The notes: generated from the sequence alone by a model not told the origin. A stretch of 64,000 nt of DNA from Paenibacillus terrae (GCF_000943545.1 NZ_JTHP01000003.1:62001-126000); one strand, 5' to 3'. Counted from the first letter of the stretch, positions 44,584-54,486 are shown. Numbers and translations are program-made.

Positions 44584-45192
44584 CTAATTTATCAAAGGTT
44601 TTTCAAGTTTATATTGAATGGCTTTTTCACACGTACCATCAGCAGTTTCCCACTCCCAAAACGCAATAATGTCAACGGGTTCAAGGAAATATAAAGTTAA
44701 GGCATTCACTGGATTTGCAGTGTACAATTTCATAAACTCTTCGTCTGAAAGTTGATTATACGTAAGATATTGCTCTTGCATCGCTCTTAGGAGAAGAAGC
44801 GTACTTTCCTCGTTCACATTAACAATTCGATTAACAAAAGCATTTCGTCTTTCAACCGTATTCAGTATAATTTGCATAGCATTTCGAGTGTGCGAAGCAT
44901 CAGAACTAATACTGAGCATACTAATTAGATCATTAGTAGTGAGATCAGGATTATATGGGGCTTGCTCTATAATATACGTCCATTTATCGTCACTTCCATT
45001 TTAAAATACTCGAATAGCGTCTGAAACATTATAGCCAATCGTTTGCCATTTTCGATTAAGCACGTCAATAATGTGGTAATAATACAACTCTGTTTCTTCA
45101 CTACTTACTTCTTGTCCCCAAACTTTTAGTATGCAAATAATGTTTTTAATGTCTTGTTTGTTGAATTTATATCTTGTAATCATAAGTATCAT
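44584..45192 (-). pseudogene. Hypothetical gene interrupted by one in-frame stop
   Basis: From ATG 45192 a frame runs 63 codons (MILMITRYKFNKQDIKNIIC on) to TAA at 45003-45001. The same frame continues with no other stop through NGSDDKWTYIIEQAPYNPDL to the TAA at 44584, about 202 codons in all. The two halves have one composition and no start or ribosome-binding site after the stop until an internal ATG at 44919. This looks like a single-base nonsense mutation in an unrecognised, AT-rich accessory gene. Confidence 0.65.
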
Positions 45193-45370
45193 CTCCAGTT
45201 CTATTCTGGTAAAATGGCCATAGCAAAGCTAAGGGTGTTGTACACCCCATTATTAAGATGATATAATCTTTTGACGGATATAGACATCTAACGACCATAT
45301 AAACAATATAAGACTATACACATCTATTGTTAATAATAATTCAATATGTTCTTGGAGGCTATCCATTGTC

Positions 45371-45610
45371 ATGAAGATTAAATTCGAATTAACCTGTAAC
45401 TTGGAAAGAATTCTTAAGAAAAAAAACATTACACCTTATAAGCTATCAAAAGATACAGGAGAGAGAATCGGAACGATCTATAAATTAGTGAATAATCAGG
45501 GTCTGGATAATTCACGTCTTTCGACCTCATTGCTTGCCAATATCTGTGGATATTTAGGAATAACTTTAGGGGAATTATTTGACGTTATTCAAGTGGAAGA
45601 AACTGAATAA
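45371..45610 (+). CDS. XRE-family HTH regulator, small
   Basis: 79 residues. A Cro/CI-type helix-turn-helix occupies most of the chain (ILKKKNITPYKLSKDTGERI, then GTIYKLVNNQGL and LANICGYLGITLGELFDV). Start at ATG 45371, ten bases after TTGGAGG. It stands beside the broken gene in an AT-rich patch that may be a small transferred piece. The 180 bases before it hold a TATAAT at 45261 but no other gene. Confidence 0.85.
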   Translation: MKIKFELTCNLERILKKKNITPYKLSKDTGERIGTIYKLVNNQGLDNSRLSTSLLANICGYLGITLGELFDVIQVEETE

Positions 45611-45631
45611 ACCTCCTATCTTTTAAAATAC

Positions 45632-45666
45632 AAAAGAAGCCCAGAGCATTAATCGGGCTCCTTCTT
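45632..45666. terminator. Terminator between XRE and FHA genes
   Basis: AGAAGCCC and GGGCTCCTTCT pair; A-run before and T-run after, so it can act for both convergent genes. Confidence 0.75.
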
Positions 45667-45690
45667 TATACATATCAAACTACCCTTCAC

Positions 45691-47613
45691 TCAAGAGGCA
45701 TTGGAAGAAGATTTAAAAGATTCCAGCCGATAAGTATAGGATACTCCGGCTATTTTAAAAGTATCTCCGTCCTTCATTGCATACTCCTTGTAAGGCACCA
45801 TCGGCTCTCCGTTCAGAACGCTTCCGTTCGTCGAGGACAAATCCTTGACGATGTGACCTTGTCCTTCTGCATCTATACAAAGCTCAATATGAGAACGGGA
45901 CGCTCCCTCCGTTTGTTCTACAAACTGGACCAATTGCGGGTCTCTTCCGATGAAGAAGCTGCCTGCAACAAATTGGTCCGACTGCAATCGGATGCGCTCG
46001 GCCGCTCCACTTCCCGGTGGCTTACGTTCCAGACAGGCAATCGGTGATTTTTGAACGTATGGAATATGTACCCCTTGATCTGCACGAAGCAGCACCGTTT
46101 CCTGCCTTGATGTAGCATTTAGCAGTTCCGTCACACCAGACAAGGATTTATAATATGCCTCGCTGGTATCACTGGCTTCCAAATCATTCCTCCGATCCGC
46201 ACCTATCTCCTGCGGCTCATGCAAGTCGTGACGTGCAGAAGCTTTACCTCTTTCTCCCGCCTGGCTACCCATATTTTCAGATTCCGGGTCAGGAAAAGAC
46301 CAGCGCCAGCTTTCCTGTCCTTGATCACCTGAATTGGAAGAGTGCTTATCCTTATTCTGACGTCCTGCTACGAATCCGGTTAGCTTATCGACCTGATAAC
46401 GGTCATTTTTCCACTGTGCAGGAGAAGCTGCGCCAAGCCATTCCGAATCCAGCACAGGGACTGAATCAGCATAGGTATGCGACGAAGCATCCTTGCGTCC
46501 CCATTTTCCTGTCCAGCTCATATAAGCAACGACTGCGAGTACCAAGGTAAGCACTACGGAAATACCAAGCGGCACCGTATCTGGATGGTCCAGATAAATA
46601 TATCGCCACACGATGGCTGAAGCTAGCATACAGCCTAAAGCAATGTACGTTTTATATTTCTGCAATGCAGGCTCCGTTTCTTCTATTTCTACATCTGCCT
46701 CATCATTCTCCTGGGGCTTCACGGACGGCTTGAGCCGATTGATCCGTTTAAGCTCCTGAATCTCCTGTAGCGTATCCTGATCCTCATGCATTTTTTTCTG
46801 GATTCTCGGATCCCTTGAGGCGAAAAATTTGTATTCCTCTCCTTGCCCACTTCCTTCTTGACTCGCTGAATAATCACGCGTTGACGAATGACCGGATAAG
46901 GATTGATCAGCATACGGAAAAGATTTTCCGTATGCTGTTGAATGCAATCCATCACGCTCTCCTCGAACTCCCATTCGAACACGGGTATCTCTGCTGCGTC
47001 CTTCTCCATCTTCACTTTGAGAGCTAAAGCTGTCTGCGCCGACCGCCATCCCTTGCAACAGCAGCTCCTTCAACGCTCCCGGATCAAATTCGTTCCTGTC
47101 GCACAGTTCAAATATGCGCTGCATAGGGGCCCCTTGAAAATGAACCACACGTGTCATCAAGCGAATAACCAATTGCTTAAATTGGCTCCCAGCCTGTCCT
47201 TCATACAATACACCCTGCAAAGGGACATAGGTTAAACTGACGTTTTCCCTTGAACCTGAACCGCTCATAAAAATATAATCTTCGTGTAAAATAAATTGCC
47301 GCATATCCAGCATATACCGCGGACTACGATGGAGAGCATCCACTACTGCAAAAAGAATACGATAGAAATCGGAAGTCGACACTCCCCCTCCCTTCCATAC
47401 CTGGGACAGCATACGTTGACCCGAAATATCGTAGTGCAGCTCCACCTGAAAATCGACTTCCTTGATTCTCAGCTCCAGAAGACCGGGAATCCGATTGCCA
47501 GTCATCATTCCGGTTTGCACGGAATTTAAATCATCGGTCTTAAGCCCGCCTTCCTTGTTTAAAATCATAAATGTCCCGCCGTTGCGGGCAAAATCCCTGC
47601 TTAAACCAAACAA
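45691..47613 (-). CDS. DUF6382-like + FHA-domain membrane protein of the Tad locus
   Basis: 640 residues from TTG 47613, seven bases after a perfect AAGGAGG; an ATG in another frame overlaps that spacer. The first ~180 residues (DFARNGGTFMILNKEGG and on) match the N-terminal domain often found with FHA in Firmicutes pilus loci. A disordered part follows, two membrane segments near residues 325-370, another disordered stretch, and a C-terminal FHA domain (FFIGRDPQL, GASRSHIEL, LSSTNGSVLNG) that binds phosphothreonine. It ends the leftward Tad run. A Ser/Thr kinase link to pilus assembly is inferred. Confidence 0.85.
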   Translation of the reverse strand: MFGLSRDFARNGGTFMILNKEGGLKTDDLNSVQTGMMTGNRIPGLLELRIKEVDFQVELHYDISGQRMLSQVWKGGGVSTSDFYRILFAVVDALHRSPRYMLDMRQFILHEDYIFMSGSGSRENVSLTYVPLQGVLYEGQAGSQFKQLVIRLMTRVVHFQGAPMQRIFELCDRNEFDPGALKELLLQGMAVGADSFSSQSEDGEGRSRDTRVRMGVRGERDGLHSTAYGKSFPYADQSLSGHSSTRDYSASQEGSGQGEEYKFFASRDPRIQKKMHEDQDTLQEIQELKRINRLKPSVKPQENDEADVEIEETEPALQKYKTYIALGCMLASAIVWRYIYLDHPDTVPLGISVVLTLVLAVVAYMSWTGKWGRKDASSHTYADSVPVLDSEWLGAASPAQWKNDRYQVDKLTGFVAGRQNKDKHSSNSGDQGQESWRWSFPDPESENMGSQAGERGKASARHDLHEPQEIGADRRNDLEASDTSEAYYKSLSGVTELLNATSRQETVLLRADQGVHIPYVQKSPIACLERKPPGSGAAERIRLQSDQFVAGSFFIGRDPQLVQFVEQTEGASRSHIELCIDAEGQGHIVKDLSSTNGSVLNGEPMVPYKEYAMKDGDTFKIAGVSYTYRLESFKSSSNAS

Positions 47614-47678
47614 ATCATGACCTCCTTAGCATTTTCCCGATCTCCGTGAGTACCCTGCTATCTACCTAACCGAACCTG

Positions 47679-48191
47679 TTATGGCAAAAAATAAAGATAA
47701 GCACTGATCGCTCCCGGAATGACGGCGGTCATAAAAGGAAACCTGAGGTGTGCCTCCCTCCCGTTCGTCAGCGCCTTGCCGCTGCGAAACAGAAAGAATC
47801 CTCCCAGATTAAAAGCCACACGCCGCAATCTCATTATGGTTTCCCGTCTCCACAGAAGGATCACCAAACCAATAATACCCGCGAAAAAAATCGAATAGAG
47901 AGCCGACTGCCATGCAAAAGCAGCCCCCGTCCATGCTCCGATCAAGCCAAACAGCTTCACATCGCCAGCACCTACAGCTCCCATCCAGTACAGAATCAAC
48001 ATGAAGCCGAATCCCGTCCCCAATCCAGCCGCTGCAAATAAAAATCCATGCCATCCCCCAAATATCGTATTAAACAGCAAGCCCATTGCCATGCCGGGCA
48101 GCGTAAGCTTGTTAGGAATTTTCATACTACGTAAATCCGTGACCAGCGCAATCGCCAGTAAAGCACCACATACGATATACATCCACGTCAA
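47679..48191 (-). CDS. Prepilin peptidase TadV/CpaA-like (A24 family)
   Basis: 170 residues, about six membrane segments, lacking the N-terminal methylase domain of classical PilD. The two catalytic Asp positions are in LVTDLRSMKIPNKLTLPG and in the GxGD motif VGAGDVKLFGLIG. It should cleave the Flp pilin and TadE-type proteins before assembly. Part of the leftward Tad operon. Confidence 0.9.
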   Translation of the reverse strand: MTWMYIVCGALLAIALVTDLRSMKIPNKLTLPGMAMGLLFNTIFGGWHGFLFAAAGLGTGFGFMLILYWMGAVGAGDVKLFGLIGAWTGAAFAWQSALYSIFFAGIIGLVILLWRRETIMRLRRVAFNLGGFFLFRSGKALTNGREAHLRFPFMTAVIPGAISAYLYFLP

Positions 48192-48283
48192 TGCAATTCC
48201 CCCTTAATGATAAGCACGAAGCGTTTCAAACCTTTTCCATCGTTATTTTCTCTATCTATTCGCATCGTTCCCATATATCCGTG

Positions 48284-49303
48284 CTATCGTGATCCATGTG
48301 TGTTCCTCTCCCCGTCGGTCGTCTTCTCTACCGAAAATGGAACCTCGATACGTTGTCCATCGTCCGTTTCGATCACAAAGCTCCATTGACCGGGTGTCGT
48401 TTTTGTACCTACAAACCAGTTCCATTCAATAATCCCGTCCGCATCGGCAGAGGTCCAGCCCAAGTGTTGAGCCGTGCTTTGGCCCGACTTATAAAGTACA
48501 GAAAGATTAGCTGACGTTCCGGGTTCCACTTTGGCCTTGATCAAGTTATATACACCCTTCACGGCAGGCTCAGGCTTGACAAGCAACTGTATGGAGCTCT
48601 GGGCATTGTTAGCCGCTGTAGCATCTCCTGTACCTGTTCCCTCTCCCGTGTCACCGATCCAGAGACGTTCCTCTGCCGCTGTCTGGAGTACAATACTACG
48701 ATACAGAAAAGGAACCTTCATCGGCAGCTCATAAGACAGCTCCACCCTAAAATAAGGGTCCTTAGTTCCCGCAAGAGACGGCACATACACGCTCGTTACG
48801 TGTATACGGTCGTACTCGAGAATGCTATCCTCTATAAAAGGCTTTAACAGTGGCTTTAGAACAGGATCAAGCGCGGCTTCTGTCAAGCGCCCACGTAGCT
48901 CCTCCATGGGCTTTTTTCCCCCCTGCACAGCGCTTTCTACCCAATCACCGATGGGAGGTGGCAGCTGGGTAGCGAATTGGCTTGCATATTCACTCACAGA
49001 TAACTTGGGCAGCTCATCCAGCGGTTGGCGAACTGCATCTATTTTCGCAGATGCCGCATCCACCGCCAGAGTCACCGGATAGATTTTAGCCGAAACCTGT
49101 TTTACCGCTTCTGAAGCGGTGGTCTGCAAGGCTGTAGATACCAGCGTCATCTGTACCATATAAATTAGAAAAATAATAAAAAATAGAAACAACGGCAACA
49201 CTAGCGACGCCTCTAAAACGATACTTCCTTGTTCACGGCGACTCCGTCCACCAATCCGCTGTAAATACCGATTAATAAGAAAAATGCGCTGTTTTCGTAA
49301 CAT
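48284..49303 (-). CDS. TadE-like pilus assembly protein, long form
   Basis: 339 residues. After a basic start, GSIVLEASLVLPLFLFFIIF is a TadE-type class 3 prepilin-like segment with the conserved Glu at position 5 after the Gly. The rest is extracellular. The C-terminal part (STAQHLGWTSADADGIIEWN, SFVIETDDGQRIEVPFSVEK) looks like a beta-sandwich surface domain. The start overlaps the previous gene by 32 bases. Confidence 0.75.
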   Translation of the reverse strand: MLRKQRIFLINRYLQRIGGRSRREQGSIVLEASLVLPLFLFFIIFLIYMVQMTLVSTALQTTASEAVKQVSAKIYPVTLAVDAASAKIDAVRQPLDELPKLSVSEYASQFATQLPPPIGDWVESAVQGGKKPMEELRGRLTEAALDPVLKPLLKPFIEDSILEYDRIHVTSVYVPSLAGTKDPYFRVELSYELPMKVPFLYRSIVLQTAAEERLWIGDTGEGTGTGDATAANNAQSSIQLLVKPEPAVKGVYNLIKAKVEPGTSANLSVLYKSGQSTAQHLGWTSADADGIIEWNWFVGTKTTPGQWSFVIETDDGQRIEVPFSVEKTTDGERNTHGSR

Positions 49304-51488
49304 AGTACACACTTCCCTTAATGCTTTCGCCTTCCTCTGAGGCAGTGCCCAGCATCTTCATCACCCCAGGTAAAAACAACAGCCTCATCCCGTTCTTAAC
49401 CTCGCCCCTTACATACGTTTGCCGTTCAGCAGGATTGACATCTGTATTCAGGCGGATCAAGGCCAGCATACGGGACATTTTCCGTTCATTATTGCTATGG
49501 AGCATGAGGAACAATCTCAAATGATCCTTGTACGTCATTCGAAATTTCAGAAAATCAGACAGAGGCACATACCCCTTCTGAGCCAGCATAATCATATCTT
49601 CAATCGCCTTCTCTACCCCATATAAAAGAGCTGCCGCCAAAACAACCAACGGATTGCCCTTGGAGCTATTTTTGACCAAACCCTCCATCGTGCGAATGGC
49701 CAGCCTCATAGCAAAAATCTCGCCATAAGCGGAGGCCAGGTTTCCGGTCGGGTTATGGAAACCGTACAGAATGTACTCGACCTCCTGATTATTCAACTCC
49801 AGTTGATCTCCCAAAATTTGCGCTGTATTCCCCACCCTCCCACCTGATCCGGCTAAACTGCCAAATCGGCTAAAATCTACGTGATTAAAGTAAGAAAGCG
49901 CATATTCATTCTGGAAAAATTCATCCCCTAGTTGCGTCAGCAAGCCGGATGCCGCCCCGTATAGACCATCCATACTGTCCATGGAAGCTCCTGCCGCATC
50001 ATAGGTATCATAGGACAAATCAGCCGATACAGACGGGCTGGATGCAGACTGGTTAAAGGAGATACTTTCATTGTAATACTGCTCCAGCTTTTGAAATGGT
50101 CCGGCACTTTGCGACCCTTTGGAAAGCATTTCAATGATCTGATAGGCTTGCTTGAGCTTGCTCTTCGCCTCTTTTTCCATTTTTTTGCGTTCTTTATCAG
50201 GTCCACGTCGCGTGTCCATTGCTCTGGCTTCACCATCAAGTACATTAGAAGGTCCTGACCAGGCATATGCATTCAAATATTGATCCATTTCCTTGAGCGT
50301 TGAGATCACTTCTTGTCTGAACATATCTGTATTGAGATTCGGATCTGTATAAAAGGATAATGTGCGGATCATACTCGTTAATCTGTTGTTAACCGTATGA
50401 ATAGCTATTCGTTGCTTTTCTATAGTCGCTTCCATCTGATCAAATTCCTTATCTGGAATCAATAAATCGTCAGCCTTCTGCCTTGCGCTTCCTATAGACG
50501 GATCAGCACTGGAGCTCCCTCCACTCGGAGTAGGGGCTGCGGAAACCTCATCATACCCTGCATTGGCAGCCCTCTGTTTATATTGAGCAATGACTTGACG
50601 CATCTCTTCGTTAATTTGCCTTGCTTCATTCAGCGGCTCCTTAGCCTCTACAAGCAGCTCATCATGCTCTTTTCCTACCTTGGTCATGGCTTGGCCCAGA
50701 CGATCAAGTGCCGATCTCGCCCTTCTCGCATATTTCTCGATCTGCATGATTTTAACGTCGTCTACACTCTTTTTATTATCCTCATACACATGCACGTAAT
50801 GCTTATATTGGGCGGCAATATCGGCTACAACCTCAAGCGAATCCCAAATATACTGATTGGGGATATACGCGCCCCTCTGTTTAATGATCCGTTTGCGAAC
50901 CTCTTCCATATAAGCTCCTGCCTCACGCTGCTTCTCCAGCATGTCATCCAGCTTAGCCTCGCGTTTGTCATACAGCTTTTGCAGCCGTTTCAGCAAATCG
51001 ACCGTGTGCGAAGCCTCTTTCATATTCTGAGAGAGCGGCTTCAGCTTTTCGAGCACTTCCACTGTAAAATCGACAGGCGCTTTATACTTCATTTCTTCAC
51101 GAATCTGCTCGTTAAATATGGCATATTTACCAAGCTCTCTTTCCATGTGCAAAGAGCTTGAATCCAGCTTCGTGTTCATAAGTGGCAGTGTGTCTGCACG
51201 CGGCGTGCGCTTGGCGCTGTCGTTCAGTACTTTGACCATAATTTGCTCTCCGCTGCTCTCACCATAGGCAAACAGACCATAATCCTGTTGTAATGCCGGA
51301 TCATAGGCAGACATGACTGAACGAACCGCCGCATGGGTCAACCGTTCAGTTTGCACATGTAGCGCGGCAATTCGTGCATAATCAATAAAAACAGCAATAA
51401 AGCCAAACATGACCGCTAAAATCAGAATCAAAAAGACCGTGACGGCTCCTAACTCGCTATCCTTAGCATTACGTCCTTTTCCAAACAC
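49272..51488 (-). CDS. TadG-like pilus assembly protein with coiled-coil middle
   Basis: 738 residues. An N-terminal membrane anchor (LGAVTVFLILILAVMFGFIA) leads into a TadG/Flp-type opening (FIDYARIAALHVQTERLTHA). Residues ~100-450 are mostly charged helix with heptads (MLEKQREAGAYMEEVRKRII, RSALDRLGQAMTKVGKEHDE) and the end is globular (KSSKGNPLVVLAAALLYGVE). It is an unusually large member, almost half of the operon's coding length outside the core. Exact role unknown; likely a surface or periplasm-facing part of the Tad machine. Confidence 0.7.
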   Translation of the reverse strand: MFGKGRNAKDSELGAVTVFLILILAVMFGFIAVFIDYARIAALHVQTERLTHAAVRSVMSAYDPALQQDYGLFAYGESSGEQIMVKVLNDSAKRTPRADTLPLMNTKLDSSSLHMERELGKYAIFNEQIREEMKYKAPVDFTVEVLEKLKPLSQNMKEASHTVDLLKRLQKLYDKREAKLDDMLEKQREAGAYMEEVRKRIIKQRGAYIPNQYIWDSLEVVADIAAQYKHYVHVYEDNKKSVDDVKIMQIEKYARRARSALDRLGQAMTKVGKEHDELLVEAKEPLNEARQINEEMRQVIAQYKQRAANAGYDEVSAAPTPSGGSSSADPSIGSARQKADDLLIPDKEFDQMEATIEKQRIAIHTVNNRLTSMIRTLSFYTDPNLNTDMFRQEVISTLKEMDQYLNAYAWSGPSNVLDGEARAMDTRRGPDKERKKMEKEAKSKLKQAYQIIEMLSKGSQSAGPFQKLEQYYNESISFNQSASSPSVSADLSYDTYDAAGASMDSMDGLYGAASGLLTQLGDEFFQNEYALSYFNHVDFSRFGSLAGSGGRVGNTAQILGDQLELNNQEVEYILYGFHNPTGNLASAYGEIFAMRLAIRTMEGLVKNSSKGNPLVVLAAALLYGVEKAIEDMIMLAQKGYVPLSDFLKFRMTYKDHLRLFLMLHSNNERKMSRMLALIRLNTDVNPAERQTYVRGEVKNGMRLLFLPGVMKMLGTASEEGESIKGSVYYVTKTAHFSY

Positions 51489-51527
51489 TCGCTTCCTCCC
51501 TTCCAGTCCATTCGTGTTCTCCGCTTC

Positions 51528-52196
51528 TTACGGACCGTTCTGTCCATATTGCGTTAATACTTGTCCTGCAACTGCCGGATTTATCTTTTCACCTGAGCCT
51601 CTGCCCATAAATTTTGCTCCGTAATATCGAACCAGCTCTACCGTGCGAATCCATTCCACAGGCTCTACCACACCCGAGCTCATTGTTCCCTGTAAATCTG
51701 TCTGATCCAGAAACTGATTCAGCAAAGGCACTTTCACTATTTTATTCAGCTCTGTCGTCACCTTACGGTTGATCAGGCTGTTCTCATATGTCATCTGTCC
51801 CTGCATACCGGCAGGCATGCCACTCTCGGCGTGGGACAGCTTCTGGGCGGGCAAATCGCCTCCTCCACCGCCACCGGGCACCTGCACACTTACCTGATTA
51901 TTGGCTCCAGCCCAGCCAAACAAGGCACCCAGCATGGCATCATCCTTCAAGCGCCAATAAAGCGAATCTCGTTGTCCTTGGGTGAATGCGCCTGTACGCG
52001 GTTCCTTGAAGCTGTTATCCCAGCTATAAGCGGCTCGTTCCGAAGCTGTAGAAGCAACCTGCACCAAGATGGATTTTTGATATATGTACAGGCAAAAAAA
52101 TAACATCACAAAAATGACCAGCAACAGTATGGGAAAGACGAGGGAAGCTTCCAATGAGAAGCTCCCTTCCTCTTTGTGTGCCAAATTGCGCAGCAT
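51528..52196 (-). CDS. TadE-family pseudopilin
   Basis: 222 residues. GSFSLEASLVFPILLLVIFV is the processed TadE signature, with Glu at mature position 5, followed by a single membrane helix. The rest is an exported domain with a Gly-rich stretch near residue 115. Its ATG overlaps the Flp pilin stop by one base (TAATG), so translation is coupled. Confidence 0.82.
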   Translation of the reverse strand: MLRNLAHKEEGSFSLEASLVFPILLLVIFVMLFFCLYIYQKSILVQVASTASERAAYSWDNSFKEPRTGAFTQGQRDSLYWRLKDDAMLGALFGWAGANNQVSVQVPGGGGGGDLPAQKLSHAESGMPAGMQGQMTYENSLINRKVTTELNKIVKVPLLNQFLDQTDLQGTMSSGVVEPVEWIRTVELVRYYGAKFMGRGSGEKINPAVAGQVLTQYGQNGP

Positions 52197-52387
52197 TATG
52201 AATCCATGAAGTCGTTACTCTTTTTATCCGCTTTTTTCAACAGACCTTCTACAATCTTCTTGATCTGATCCTTGAAAATAATCGCCACCGCAATCAGAAT
52301 CGCGATAATCAGAATCATTTCCAACGTACCCAAACCGTCCTCATCCTTGTACAATTTACGAATACTACCTGTTACTAATGTCATCAT
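52196..52387 (-). CDS. flp: Flp-type (class IVb) pilin
   Basis: 63 residues. MMTLVTGSIRKLYKDEDGLG then TLEMILIIAILIAVAIIF: cleavage after Gly leaves a mature peptide with Glu at position 3-5 and one hydrophobic helix, the usual Flp shape, followed by a basic tail. The small size and position between TadC and TadE fit a major pilin subunit. Confidence 0.88.
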   Translation of the reverse strand: MMTLVTGSIRKLYKDEDGLGTLEMILIIAILIAVAIIFKDQIKKIVEGLLKKADKKSNDFMDS

Positions 52388-52400
52388 CGTTGTATTCCTC

Positions 52401-53279
52401 CTACATATTCATCATCATTAAGGCGGGAGCACCCACCAGCACAATAACCGTTAGCAAAATCAGCGCCATCGGAAATACCAGCTTAGACGAAGCCTGCTCC
52501 CCTCTTGTGCGGCTAATCGAAGTCCGCTTGTTCCATAACGTCTGGGACAACTCACGTAAAGCCATTACAAAATCGCTCCCGCCGCGTCTCATATTCAGCA
52601 ACACTGTTGTCGTAAACACCGTCATTTCCTGAATGCCGCAGCGCTTGCTCAAATGCTCAAATGCCTGTTGAAAGGAATAGCCGCTTTCCCATTCCCCCAC
52701 CGTCTGACGCAGCTCCCGGTACAACGGATGTACCGTATCCGCCCCTTTGCGCTCCACGCAATGAAGCAATGCCCGCTGTACCGTCTCGCCTGCGCCGACC
52801 AAAAGCATGATTTTACTCAGTAATTCAGGCAATTCCATTAAAATTTGCTGATCCCGCTTCTGTACCTTTCCGTGCAGATCCTTGACCAGCGCGATGGGTA
52901 CCAGAATACCCAGCCCCAATCCGAGCACCAGCCCGGTCGCATCCCCGCCCATCATGAGCGATATTAAAGCTCCACCAGCCGCCATCATGTATCCGTAACC
53001 CACCATTTCGGCCAGAAAAAGCATCGTTTTTTCCCCACTGTTGCGCATACCGTACAGCTTTTGTACTGAGCGCTGGAGCTTGAACATCAGCAAAGGCAGT
53101 CTTTGGGCGGCACGTGAAGCATGGATCATGTGTACGAAAGGAACCGAGAGCCTTTGCAGCCGCAGTCCTTCCAGCTTCATATGGCGAAAGCTCGCATACT
53201 TAGCACCGTATATCTGGTTCAGCACCACCCAACCTCCCACTTGCAGAACCAGCATGACCAGACAAACCAACATCACCAC
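52401..53279 (-). CDS. tadC: TadC-like inner-membrane platform protein
   Basis: 292 residues with a GspF/T2SSF domain: helical cytoplasmic segments between four membrane helices, including LLVGAGETVQRALLHCVER and MRRGGSDFVMALRELSQTLW. It pairs with TadB to form the membrane platform driven by the CpaF ATPase. Thirteen bases before flp. Confidence 0.88.
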   Translation of the reverse strand: MVMLVCLVMLVLQVGGWVVLNQIYGAKYASFRHMKLEGLRLQRLSVPFVHMIHASRAAQRLPLLMFKLQRSVQKLYGMRNSGEKTMLFLAEMVGYGYMMAAGGALISLMMGGDATGLVLGLGLGILVPIALVKDLHGKVQKRDQQILMELPELLSKIMLLVGAGETVQRALLHCVERKGADTVHPLYRELRQTVGEWESGYSFQQAFEHLSKRCGIQEMTVFTTTVLLNMRRGGSDFVMALRELSQTLWNKRTSISRTRGEQASSKLVFPMALILLTVIVLVGAPALMMMNM

Positions 53280-53291
53280 GCCTATCTCTCC

Positions 53292-54089
53292 TTACACCTC
53301 AATTTTCATAATGTGGTTAATCCATACGAGGCAGCCACCAAGCACCAATAGGCAAAAGGTAGACAAAATCATACCTGTCCCGCTGTATAACGGCATCATG
53401 TAATCTCCCGCAGTCATGGTCATAAACAGTACAAACAGAAAAGGCGCCGCAAACATAACCCTCGATTCAAAACGTTTCTGCGCGATCATCACACCGATCT
53501 CTTGCTGAATTTCCAGCTTCTCCCCTATAACACTTGAAGCCCGTCGCACGACCTCCACCAGATCACCCCCGGTTCGTTTGCAAGCTGCAAACACGTCCGC
53601 AAAATTCGTAATGTCCTCCATCTGCGCCCGACGAGCAAAATCCTGCAAAGCCGTCTCCACGGGTTGTCCAATTTCCAGACAGGCTGTAATAATGTTAAAT
53701 TCAAAAATCAGATCATGATCTCCATCCGGGCTAAGCAGCCTCAAATCCTCTACGGCCTCACGAAAGCCGTTCTCCACCGACCTCCCCGCCGAAAGGGAAG
53801 ACGAGAGCGAATATAAAGCCTGCTTGAATTGAATGCCCAGAGCCGACCTGCGCCGTTGCAGCAAAAACTGACGAAAATAACGAGGCGTCACCAAAGCTCC
53901 AGCAGCGCACAGCAACGACAGTATCCATTGATGATAAAAAAGATAGCCGATCATCGCGAAGAGCACACCACTAAAGAGAATACACAGGCTTTTTTGCACA
54001 GGTGACAATGTATATACCGTATAGTCCGGCAGGGAAGTAGCCTGACGGGATGCTTGCTCCGGCTTCACAGCCGCTTTTCCTGGCTTCAT
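53292..54089 (-). CDS. tadB: TadB-like inner-membrane platform protein
   Basis: 265 residues. Two membrane helices near the start, a T2SSF domain (LSSSLSAGRSVENGFREAVE, ACKRTGGDLVEVVRRASSVI) and two membrane helices near the end. Starts with a four-base overlap on the cpaF remnant stop, which shows that it was coupled to an intact cpaF. With cpaF broken upstream, its translation and function are in doubt. Confidence 0.88.
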   Translation of the reverse strand: MKPGKAAVKPEQASRQATSLPDYTVYTLSPVQKSLCILFSGVLFAMIGYLFYHQWILSLLCAAGALVTPRYFRQFLLQRRRSALGIQFKQALYSLSSSLSAGRSVENGFREAVEDLRLLSPDGDHDLIFEFNIITACLEIGQPVETALQDFARRAQMEDITNFADVFAACKRTGGDLVEVVRRASSVIGEKLEIQQEIGVMIAQKRFESRVMFAAPFLFVLFMTMTAGDYMMPLYSGTGMILSTFCLLVLGGCLVWINHIMKIEV

Positions 54090-54486
54090 ACCGACTCTTC
54101 CCCCCTGCTCCAGCTTTCCGGCTTCATCCCGGCCATTTGCAGCTTCAGCGTATGTTGCAGACCTTCACCGCAACGCTCCAGCCCTCCGACGATGCGTCCT
54201 TTACTTTCGCCCCGTTCCTGAAAACGATAGAGCGGATTGAGCACCACTTCACCATTTTCAAAGCCAGTTACTTCGCTAATTTCCAGCACCCGTCTGGATT
54301 TGTCCCGCAATCGTGACAAATGCACGAATATATCAATGGCCGAGCTGATCTGCTGCCGTACCACACCTAGTGGCAGCTCAGCCCCGCCCAGCACCATCGT
54401 CTCCAGTCTACTGACCATATCGCGGATATTATTTGCGTGTCCCGTCGATAGCGATCCATCATGTCCTGTGTTCATCGCCTGTACAA
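54086..54486 (-). pseudogene. cpaF: 3' fragment of the Tad secretion ATPase gene cpaF (tadA)
   Basis: About 133 codons in frame to the stop at 54086. The fragment begins VQAMNTGHDGSLSTGHANN, the conserved His-box segment of CpaF/TadA ATPases, and continues with RDMVSRLETMVLGGAELPLG to the C-terminus. The Walker A, Asp box and Walker B regions, which should lie before it, are absent: a recombinase gene of an integrated element begins instead within 60 bases. The remaining part cannot bind ATP on its own. The other half should lie beyond the element, outside the window. Confidence 0.93.
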
